Shown: piece after piece, positions 1 to 6,609 of the stretch
Layout of the letters: the number at the start of each line of letters is the position of its first letter
Position numbering within the stretch: position 1 is the first letter of the stretch
From: Acidobacteriota bacterium
GTDB lineage: Bacteria; Acidobacteriota; Terriglobia; Terriglobales; Acidobacteriaceae
Assembly: GCA_019510535.1 (NCBI GenBank)
Contig: JAEKKE010000260.1
Coordinates: 1-6,609 of the forward strand
Direction: 5' to 3'
DNA: 6,609 nucleotides
Translations under genes and position numbers: made by a program
Notes under the pieces: model-generated
The model's input: only the letters and a program-made list of their open reading frames with translations
Databases searched by the model: none
Told to the model about the DNA's origin: nothing

Positions 1-215
1 CTCTGAGCGATCAGACGCCGGGAATGCGCTACGCCCGCATCGGCCTGTGCACCTTCTCCGACGAGAATCCCTCACGCCGCCAGATGCGCCGCCGCCTGTT
101 GGCCATGGCGCTCTCAATGGCCCCGTTGGGTCTGGGCTATCTGTGGGCTCTCTTCGACGAAGACCGCATGGGCTGGCACGACCGCATCTCTCGCATGTAT
201 ATGCGAGCCTACTAG
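1..215 (+). CDS. RDD family membrane protein, C-terminal fragment (5' end outside window)
   Basis: The reading frame is open from the window edge (first full codon at 3) to a TAG at 213-215, giving about 70 residues. The visible part starts with SDQTPGMRYARIGL and ends with a hydrophobic stretch (LAMALSMAPLGLGYLWALFD) followed by GWHDRISRMY. The pattern of (Q)TPGMR, a hydrophobic helix ending in WALFD, then G-x-HDR is typical of the last part of the RDD domain, a small integral-membrane domain named for its Arg-Asp-Asp residues. In this family the helix is the last transmembrane segment and the HDR motif is at its cytoplasmic border. The precise role of most RDD proteins is unknown; some have been linked to ion transport. 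The ATG at 24 is an internal Met in this frame, not a credible start, because family sequence continues upstream of it. The stop codon lies within the first unit of a 7-nt repeat array. The gene converges on bamA. Confidence 0.75.
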   Translation, partial: LSDQTPGMRYARIGLCTFSDENPSRRQMRRRLLAMALSMAPLGLGYLWALFDEDRMGWHDRISRMYMRAY

Positions 216-246
216 TTGCTGGTTGCTAGTTCCTGGTTGCTAGTTG
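214..246 (+). repeat. Tandem heptanucleotide array, left arm (consensus RGTTGCT)
   Basis: Four full 7-nt units plus a 5-nt partial unit run head to tail: AGTTGCT (214-220), GGTTGCT (221-227), AGTTCCT (228-234), GGTTGCT (235-241) and AGTTG (242-246). The array begins inside the TAG stop codon of the RDD gene. It is an imperfect inverted copy of the array at 305-337, and the two flank a terminator hairpin. It looks like the short tandemly repeated intergenic sequences known from cyanobacteria and other phyla. No function can be read from it. Confidence 0.85.
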
Positions 247-260
247 AACCCCAAAAAACT

Positions 261-298
261 AAAGCCCCATTCAAGCTCTTCGCTTGATGGGGCTTTTT
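261..298. terminator. Bidirectional rho-independent terminator between convergent genes
   Basis: The left arm (261-276) and right arm (282-296) form a 15-bp stem, with one extra T bulged in the left arm and a TCTTC loop (277-281). The base is AAAGCCCC/GGGGCTTT. It is followed by a T run on the + strand (to 298), and on the - strand by the complement of the A run at 253-258. It can therefore stop the RDD gene transcript from the left and back up the bamA terminator from the right. It sits exactly between the two inverted heptad arrays. Confidence 0.85.
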
Positions 299-304
299 GC
301 TTCT

Positions 305-337
305 CAACTAGGAACTAGCATCCAGCAACCAGCAACT
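305..337 (-). repeat. Tandem heptanucleotide array, right arm (inverted copy)
   Basis: Read on the - strand from 337 to 305, the units are AGTTGCT, GGTTGCT, GGATGCT, AGTTCCT and the partial AGTTG. Compared with the left arm at 214-246, the first two units are identical and the total length is the same (33 nt). Each arm then has one whole unit the other lacks: GGATGCT here, and the second GGTTGCT on the left. The arms therefore differ by gain or loss of entire 7-nt units rather than by scattered substitutions. Confidence 0.85.
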
Positions 338-338
338 G

Positions 339-367
339 AAAAAGCCCGGCGAAAGCCGGGCTTTTTT
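339..367 (-). terminator. Strong rho-independent terminator of bamA
   Basis: A perfect 12-bp stem (339-350 with 355-366) is closed by a GAAA tetraloop on the + strand, read as TTTC on the - strand. The GC core GCCCGGC is flanked by A and T runs on both sides, so it can work in either direction. It lies 19 nt beyond the bamA stop codon. A half-site with the same GGGCTTTTT sequence recurs at 376-384, next to the stop codon. It could pair with the opposite arm as a weaker alternative. Confidence 0.9.
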
Positions 368-385
368 CATACGTCGGGCTTTTTC

Positions 386-3382
386 TTAGAAGGTGGTGGA
401 GACGCTTAAGCGGAAGGTCTTTCTCGGTTCACGAAGCTGATAGGCAGCACCGTAGAACTGGATCGCCTGCGCATAGCTGTAGAGGCCGGCGCCATTGTTT
501 GGGAACATGCTGCGGTAGGTCGCCTGGTCCACAGCCAACTCCTGCGGCAGATCCTTGTACAGGCGCAGCGGGTTGTAGGCGTAGTAGAGACGCAGCGGAG
601 CGTTGACGATTGGCAGAATGACCTGCAACTCTGCACCGTTCGACATGCGCGGTACGAAGTTCGTGCCCGGAACCGCCTTCAGGATCTGCGGGAAGGTGAC
701 CTTCTGTCCGCCGAAGCAGGAGCCATTGATGATGGTTGGGCAACCGTACAGCGTGCTGTTGAAGGAGGCCTGTCCCAGCACCGACTGGCGGAGCTGCGAG
801 TCGCGGACGTTGCCGTTGTAACCGAAGTCCGTGAAGAACGCGAAGACCACCTGGTTGACGATCGGGATGCGATATTCCACGTTTCCGGTAATACCGGTGT
901 CGGCGCCCACCGAGACCAGACGATAGACCGGCAGCGGAACATGAATCGCACCGAGGTCTTGGTTCGTGGGATCGCGCGGCACCGTGGTTCCATCCGGATT
1001 GGTGAGGTTGAACTCCACCTTGGTCGGGATGTAGGTGTACGGCGACGAAGAACGGACGTCGAAACCGCGAACGTCAGACTCGCCGCCACCGTAGACACGG
1101 TTGAACGGCGGAGCCACCTGGCCACCAAAGCCCTCAACGTGCGACACCTGGATACGGTAGCCGAGCACATTGTGGCCTTCACGATCGATGTGAAGTCCCT
1201 TCATCGGGAAGAACTGGCGCCAGGTCGCAACCGGCGAGAAGTACTTCACGTTACCGCCTGCGCCGGCAACCTGGATCGCGACGTTGAAGTCCTTACCGGA
1301 GTGCGGACCGACTGCACGGTCGATCGATGAGAAGGTGAAGCTAGGCGTAATGACCGAGCTGATAATGCCCGAAAGCTGGTTCGATCCCTGGATACCGGAA
1401 CGGAAGGCCAGTGACTGGAACAGGTTGCGGGTATTGTCGTTGAACGTTGAAATCGTCGACCGCTGCAGCGAGTACGAGAGACCGATACGCGTCACACCCG
1501 AGCGGTTGAAGAGCTTACGCAACGGATAGCTGGCCGAGATCGACAGGCCCGTCGATGCCTGGTTGTAGTTGGTCAGAAGCGACTGTTGCGCCTGCGACAG
1601 GTTCTGTGAGATCGAGCCGCCGGCTGCGCCGTATGCCTTCGACGGGTTGTAGTCGAACTTGGACTGGAAGACCTGCAGACCGAGCGACAGTGGCTTGTTG
1701 CGGAAGTAAGGCTCCGTGAAGCCGAAGCTCAGATTGCGCGATAGATCGCCGGCATTCGCCTGCACCGAAAGCGTCTCGCCCAGACCGAGGAAGTTGTTGG
1801 TCTCATAGTTCAGACCGATAAAGCTTCCTGAAGCACCCGAGATACCGCCGTTCAGGCCGATGGAGTTCTTGCCCTTCTCCTTCAGCTTCAACAACAGATC
1901 CACAGTGCCGGCATCGTTATTGGTGCGGGTCTCGGAGTCCTGCTCGACCTTCAGCGCCTCGAAGTAATTCAACTGGTTCAGGCGAAGCAGCGACAGCTCC
2001 CATGCCTGGGCGTTATACACCGCGCCTTCTTCCAACATGAGCTCGCGGCGAATGACGCGGTCGCGGGTAATGCTGTTGCCCGAAAACTCGATACGCGAGA
2101 CCTTGAACTGCTTGCCCTCATCGATATCGATGTCCAGGAAGATGAGGTTCTTCGCTTCATCAAAACGCGGCGTCGGCGATCCGACGAAGTTGATGTAGCC
2201 CAGCCCACCGTATGCCTTACGCAGATTCTCCAGGCCTTTGCCGAAGAGGGTCGCCGAGAACCACTCGCCATCCTTCTGCGCGAACTGTGCACGCAGAGCC
2301 TTCATATTGGTGATGGCTTTGTTGCCAGTAAAGGCAATGCCACCCAGACGGTAACGCTTACCCTCTTCCACCGGCATCAGAATGTCGATGCGCTTACCCT
2401 TCGACGGACGCAGTGTAAAGATATTGATGCCGCCGGCATCGCGTACGCGGGTCTTGGGCTCCGAGGTGAGCGCCTTGAAGTAGCCGCGGTCACGGTAGGC
2501 CATCTGAACACGCTGCGCGTCTTCGTCGAGCTTCGATGCGTCAAAGGTGCGGGCAAAGATGTTTTCCAGGATGATCGACTTCGGAATACCGATCGGCCGC
2601 AGGTTCCGCATCGCCTGACGCAGCGTACGCGAGCCCACGTTGTCGTTGCCGACAAAGTCGATGTGACCCACCTTCACCGTCGGACCTTCCTTCACCTCGA
2701 AGGTGAGGGAGACACGTGCCGGAGGCAGGTTCTTCACCACCGTGCGGATGGTAGCGAACTGGTGGCCATGCTCGGCCAGCAGCTCCTTCAGTACAACTTC
2801 GGCGCGCTTCACCTTGGTAGGGTCATACTGACTCTCCACCGTCAGGCCGACCTTGGCCTTCTTGAAGCGCTCCAGGATGTCTGAAGTGGTGACCGCATTC
2901 ACACCCTTGTAATTGATGTCGTTGACCGTGGGCTTTTCGCGCACGTACCAGATGATCTGGGTGCAGTTCGGCTTGTCCTGCTTCTCGGCACGGAGATCTT
3001 CGAAGTAGCCCGTGTTCCACAACGAGTTATAGTCGCGCTCGATCATCGACTCGTCGTAGATATCGCCCTCATGCGAGAACAGGCGGGCCAGAACGGATTC
3101 TTTCGGAATGCGGCGATTGCCGATCACCTGGATCGAGCAAAGCGCCCTCGGATTGCCCTGAGCTACCGGCCCGGTGGTAAAGGTCGAACCAGCATTTTGT
3201 GCCGCAGCAGAGCCGGCGGCAACAGCGCCCATGCCCAACAGCAACATACCCGCGCGAACACGGCTGCCAAAGGCAATCGCGCGGTTCCGGCCAGAGTGCG
3301 AACGCACATCCGTGAAAGCTTGATTCAGAAACTTAGCGGAAAAGATACGCGCGTCCTCACTGCTCGGAAAATACCTCCCCAA
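386..3382 (-). CDS. bamA: Outer membrane protein assembly factor BamA (Omp85 family)
   Basis: BamA is the central outer-membrane subunit that folds and inserts beta-barrel proteins. The frame encodes 998 residues from a TTG at 3380-3382 to TAA at 386-388. Numbered from that TTG, a signal peptide has its hydrophobic core at about 46-57 and probable cleavage near AAAQ (60-62). Five POTRA domains follow at roughly 82-150, 151-233, 235-341, 343-424 and 426-503, several with the typical internal F/Y-x-G-N pattern (FVGN, FTGN, FSGN). The barrel covers about 504-998. It carries the loop-6 signature VYGGGESDVRGF (763-774, RGF at 772-774) and a C-terminal TTF with the terminal Phe expected of the beta-signal. 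The protein is about 190 residues longer than E. coli BamA, partly through long loops (about 775-825 and 860-912). Cys881 and Cys889 could form a loop disulfide, and Cys82 and Cys140 could pair in POTRA1. The start is doubtful: GTG at 3305-3307 (residue 26) would give a shorter, conventional signal peptide. It has its own promoter and terminator, so it appears monocistronic. Confidence 0.95.
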   Translation of the reverse strand: MGRYFPSSEDARIFSAKFLNQAFTDVRSHSGRNRAIAFGSRVRAGMLLLGMGAVAAGSAAAQNAGSTFTTGPVAQGNPRALCSIQVIGNRRIPKESVLARLFSHEGDIYDESMIERDYNSLWNTGYFEDLRAEKQDKPNCTQIIWYVREKPTVNDINYKGVNAVTTSDILERFKKAKVGLTVESQYDPTKVKRAEVVLKELLAEHGHQFATIRTVVKNLPPARVSLTFEVKEGPTVKVGHIDFVGNDNVGSRTLRQAMRNLRPIGIPKSIILENIFARTFDASKLDEDAQRVQMAYRDRGYFKALTSEPKTRVRDAGGINIFTLRPSKGKRIDILMPVEEGKRYRLGGIAFTGNKAITNMKALRAQFAQKDGEWFSATLFGKGLENLRKAYGGLGYINFVGSPTPRFDEAKNLIFLDIDIDEGKQFKVSRIEFSGNSITRDRVIRRELMLEEGAVYNAQAWELSLLRLNQLNYFEALKVEQDSETRTNNDAGTVDLLLKLKEKGKNSIGLNGGISGASGSFIGLNYETNNFLGLGETLSVQANAGDLSRNLSFGFTEPYFRNKPLSLGLQVFQSKFDYNPSKAYGAAGGSISQNLSQAQQSLLTNYNQASTGLSISASYPLRKLFNRSGVTRIGLSYSLQRSTISTFNDNTRNLFQSLAFRSGIQGSNQLSGIISSVITPSFTFSSIDRAVGPHSGKDFNVAIQVAGAGGNVKYFSPVATWRQFFPMKGLHIDREGHNVLGYRIQVSHVEGFGGQVAPPFNRVYGGGESDVRGFDVRSSSPYTYIPTKVEFNLTNPDGTTVPRDPTNQDLGAIHVPLPVYRLVSVGADTGITGNVEYRIPIVNQVVFAFFTDFGYNGNVRDSQLRQSVLGQASFNSTLYGCPTIINGSCFGGQKVTFPQILKAVPGTNFVPRMSNGAELQVILPIVNAPLRLYYAYNPLRLYKDLPQELAVDQATYRSMFPNNGAGLYSYAQAIQFYGAAYQLREPRKTFRLSVSTTF
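3373..3380 (-). promoter_or_regulatory. Strong Shine-Dalgarno-like GGGGAGGT misplaced at the bamA start
   Basis: On the - strand GGGGAGGT overlaps codons 1-4 of the frame that opens with TTG at 3380-3382. It therefore cannot serve that TTG, and no in-frame ATG, GTG or TTG lies 5-10 nt beyond it. A weaker AAGGA (3384-3388) ends only 1 nt before the TTG, which is too close. The next in-frame candidates are GTG at 3305-3307 and ATG at 3245-3247. The sequence shows the motif clearly, but its role is unresolved. Confidence 0.5.
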
Positions 3383-3403
3383 ATCCTTGTAGGGGAAAGC
3401 TTC

Positions 3404-3432
3404 ATTATATGGGACGGGCGCTCCCTTCTGAA
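3404..3432 (-). promoter_or_regulatory. Sigma70-type promoter for bamA
   Basis: On the - strand a perfect -10 TATAAT (3404-3409) lies 17 bp from a -35 TTCAGA (3427-3432, 4 of 6 matches to TTGACA). Transcription would start near 3397, about 15 nt ahead of the TTG start or about 90 nt ahead of the GTG start of bamA. This supports transcription of bamA independently of the upstream radical SAM gene. Confidence 0.7.
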
Positions 3433-3473
3433 GAGAGCGGAACCTGTTTCAGAAGCAGAGAACAAATGTAGCT

Positions 3474-3516
3474 GCACCATCCCTGGTGCGCCGCCCAAAT
3501 TCCCCCTCGCACCAGG
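3474..3516. repeat. Overlapping inverted repeats with a GCACCA/TGGTGC core
   Basis: GCACCA (3474-3479), a TCCC spacer and TGGTGC (3484-3489) form a perfect 6-bp inverted repeat. The same TGGTGC, extended to CCTGGTGC (3482-3489), is also complementary to GCACCAGG at 3509-3516 (8 bp, 19-nt spacer). The middle segment can therefore pair with only one partner at a time. The group lies about 42 bp upstream of the bamA -35 box. It could be a protein-binding operator on DNA, or alternative hairpins in read-through RNA. Neither is demonstrated. Confidence 0.5.
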
Positions 3517-3600
3517 CGCACTTATCCCATAGACGGAGTGATGGACGGGCAATCGCGAACCTCTGACTACCGCCGACTGGAGGGCAGATACGTAACGTTC

Positions 3601-3634
3601 CGTAAAAATGAAGGCCGCTCTCACGAGCGGCCTT
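3601..3634 (-). terminator. Rho-independent terminator of the radical SAM gene
   Basis: A perfect 10-bp stem, AAGGCCGCTC (3611-3620) with GAGCGGCCTT (3625-3634), has a 4-nt loop. On the - strand it is followed by CATTTTTACG (3610-3601), a short T tract. It begins about 44 nt past the radical SAM stop codon and separates that gene from bamA. A second, smaller hairpin (GCGCC/GGCGC, 3643-3655) sits between the stop codon and the terminator. Confidence 0.75.
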
Positions 3635-3677
3635 TTGGTTTTGCGCCGAAGGCGCCTACGCCTGGACGGCTAGTCCC

Positions 3678-5774
<2,097 letters not shown>

Positions 5775-5778
5775 TTCG

Positions 5779-5787
5779 CTCCCTCTC
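5779..5787 (-). promoter_or_regulatory. Ribosome binding site fixing the radical SAM start
   Basis: GAGAGGGAG on the - strand ends 4 nt before the ATG at 5772-5774. The 33 codons upstream to the earlier in-frame ATG (5871-5873) encode a low-complexity Arg/Asn/Pro-rich stretch with no family resemblance, so this site decides the start. Confidence 0.7.
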
Positions 5788-5911
5788 GGATTGGGTCGGT
5801 TTGGTCTTGGTAAAACAGCGTTGGATGAGGCGTTTCCTCTATCCAGACGCGAATTCCTTGAGTCTAGACGCAACGCGCATCCCGCGCGAGTACGTTGGCT
5901 GGTTCCGCTCC

Positions 5912-5923
5912 GGGCCTAGGCCC
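5912..5923. repeat. Perfect 12-bp palindrome GGGCCTAGGCCC
   Basis: A self-complementary 12-mer lies 137 bp upstream of the radical SAM start codon and about 310 bp upstream of the DsbA-like gene. It could be a dimeric regulator's operator. A GC-rich palindrome of this length can also occur by chance, and no second copy is seen in the window. Confidence 0.4.
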
Positions 5924-6120
5924 TTTCCAATAAGCGGTTTACAGCACGATCAGGCTACGACCTGTGGAACGAAATGGAGAGCCCAACGGGACGTCAAAAA
6001 CGGTCACCGCTTCCCGGCAGCGGAGTGATCGACATATATAGGAGGGGGCCCGCCGAACTGAGCATGACCATTACGCCGCCCGGATGGGGCAGGATACACA
6101 ATCGCTTCCATGCCGTACGT

Positions 6121-6148
6121 CTTCAACTTTTTACTTCCAACTTTTGAC
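6121..6148 (+). repeat. Degenerate heptanucleotide array (consensus YTTYNAC)
   Basis: Four consecutive 7-nt units are CTTCAAC (6121-6127), TTTTTAC (6128-6134), TTCCAAC (6135-6141) and TTTTGAC (6142-6148). Related fragments (TCTGAC, TTCTGGAC) follow out of register up to about 6169. The unit length equals that of the array at 214-246, but the sequence differs. The array lies 86 bp upstream of the DsbA-like start. Confidence 0.6.
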
Positions 6149-6234
6149 GCCCGCCTCTGACTTCTGGACTCAACCGGATCTTCCTGACTCGCAAGCGCAC
6201 CACTCGTGCGTCCAATACACTGATACCTACGTTT

Positions 6235-6609
6235 ATGAATCGTCTCCGTCTCCTCTCCAGCTTCGTTCTGCTCGCCGGCGCTGTTGGCTGTCACGCGCAG
6301 AAGCTCTCACCCGCCGACGCCCGGCGTGTCGAGGTGCTGATCCGCAATAAGTTCAACGTCCCCCCCTACTACGACGTCACCGTCGGGGAACGCAGGAAGT
6401 CGGAGATGCCGGGTTTCGATACAGTGACGGTCACCTTCACCAATCTCGAGGCGGAACAAAATGCTGCCGCCACCAAAAACTTCGACTTCCTGCTCTCGCA
6501 GGACGGCAAGACGTTTGCTCAGCTCAACCGCTATGACATCCCGCAGGACCCCGGCGCCGGAATCAGCGACGGCAACCGACCCTCCCGCGGCGGCCCGGCA
6601 TCGGCCCCC
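6235..6609 (+). CDS. Secreted DsbA/thioredoxin-fold family protein, N-terminal part (truncated by window end)
   Basis: An open frame runs from ATG 6235-6237 to the window edge, giving 125 codons with no stop. Residues 1-21 form a signal sequence: MNRLRLL, a hydrophobic core, then AVGC-HAQ. Cys19 could be a lipobox cysteine (Ala-Val-Gly-Cys, not a perfect match), or signal peptidase I could cut after HA at 21. A domain follows that starts LSPADARRVEVLIRNKFNVP and contains VTVTF and FDFLLSQDGKTFAQL. It ends in RPSRGGPASAP at the edge. From memory, acidobacterial DsbA-like oxidoreductases have this layout: an N-terminal domain, then an R-G-G-P-x-x-A-P linker, then the thioredoxin fold with its CxxC. 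The catalytic motif would lie just outside the window, so the family call is inferred. No Shine-Dalgarno sequence precedes the ATG. The gene is divergent from the radical SAM gene. Confidence 0.65.
   Translation, partial: MNRLRLLSSFVLLAGAVGCHAQKLSPADARRVEVLIRNKFNVPPYYDVTVGERRKSEMPGFDTVTVTFTNLEAEQNAAATKNFDFLLSQDGKTFAQLNRYDIPQDPGAGISDGNRPSRGGPASAP

Larger units (their letters stand above)
5775..6234. other. Divergent intergenic region, 460 bp
   Basis: This space lies between the start of the radical SAM gene (-) and the start of the DsbA-like gene (+), so it should hold both promoters. I see no convincing sigma70 pair for either. On the - strand a TTGACG near 5991-5996 has only a poor -10 partner (TTTCGT). 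On the + strand TATATA (6035-6040) lacks a -35. The region also holds a 12-bp palindrome (5912-5923), an AGGAGG (6040-6045) with no usable start after it, and a heptad-repeat stretch (6121-6148). The short reading frames crossing it are low-complexity and not credible genes. Confidence 0.6.

Noticed and set aside
24..215. A complete 63-residue gene starting at ATG 24
   Set aside because: The frame continues to the window edge with RDD-family sequence ahead of that Met, so it is the end of a larger gene.
214..337. A transposon or MITE, suggested by the inverted ends
   Set aside because: The ends are tandem heptads, not a typical terminal inverted repeat. No target-site duplication is visible and a functional terminator fills the centre. 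It is kept as a repeat finding only.
3325..3624. A 99-residue frame on the - strand between the radical SAM gene and bamA
   Set aside because: It begins inside the terminator hairpin, spans the bamA promoter and overlaps the bamA 5' end in another frame. No motif is recognisable.
5775..5873. A 33-residue N-terminal extension of the radical SAM protein from ATG 5871-5873
   Set aside because: The extension is Arg/Asn/Pro-rich and unlike the family, whereas a good ribosome binding site precedes the ATG at 5772-5774.
6040..6147. AGGAGG followed by ATG at 6064 and a 27-codon frame on the + strand
   Set aside because: The spacing of about 18 nt is too long for initiation, and the frame runs into repeat sequence with no protein-like character.
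6004..6294. A 96-residue frame on the - strand in the divergent intergenic region
   Set aside because: It reads through the heptad array (hence its SKVGSKKLK stretch) and overlaps the start of the DsbA-like gene. It looks like a chance frame.

Overview
The window looks like chromosomal DNA from a member of the Acidobacteriota, most likely class Terriglobia (the Granulicella/Terriglobus/Edaphobacter group). This is inferred from the moderately high GC, a very long BamA, a tetraether-synthase-type radical SAM protein, and the N-terminus of a DsbA-like protein of a type I associate with that phylum. No alignment was run, so the placement is a judgement. The window contains no rRNA, tRNA, CRISPR array or transposase gene.

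Layout from left to right. (1) At 1-215 on the + strand is the C-terminal end of an RDD-family membrane protein. (2) At 214-385 is a compact convergent intergenic region. It has two inverted arrays of a 7-nt repeat bracketing a bidirectional terminator, then a second strong hairpin terminator that closes the next gene. (3) At 386-3382 on the - strand is bamA, the outer-membrane beta-barrel assembly factor, with five POTRA domains and a barrel. It appears to be monocistronic, with its own sigma70-type promoter (3404-3432). Its start codon is uncertain. (4) At 3383-3677 is an intergenic region with that promoter, overlapping inverted repeats, and the terminator of the upstream gene. (5) At 3678-5774 on the - strand is a 698-aa radical SAM protein of the MJ0619/tetraether synthase (Tes) superfamily. 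It is a good candidate for the enzyme that joins two fatty-acyl tails into membrane-spanning lipids (iso-diabolic acid and branched GDGT-type lipids in Acidobacteriota). (6) At 5775-6234 is a 460-bp divergent intergenic region with a 12-bp palindrome and a second family of 7-nt repeats. (7) From 6235 to the window end on the + strand is the N-terminal part of a secreted, probably DsbA/thioredoxin-fold protein, cut off before its expected catalytic domain.

Four of the genes point to the cell envelope: an inner-membrane RDD protein, outer-membrane protein assembly, a likely membrane-spanning lipid synthase, and a likely periplasmic thiol-disulfide protein. They are not one operon, because terminators and a separate promoter divide them, so any functional link is inference. 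The most interesting object is the radical SAM protein. The second is the set of short 7- or 8-nt tandem repeats in the intergenic spaces, two of which start exactly at a gene's stop codon.
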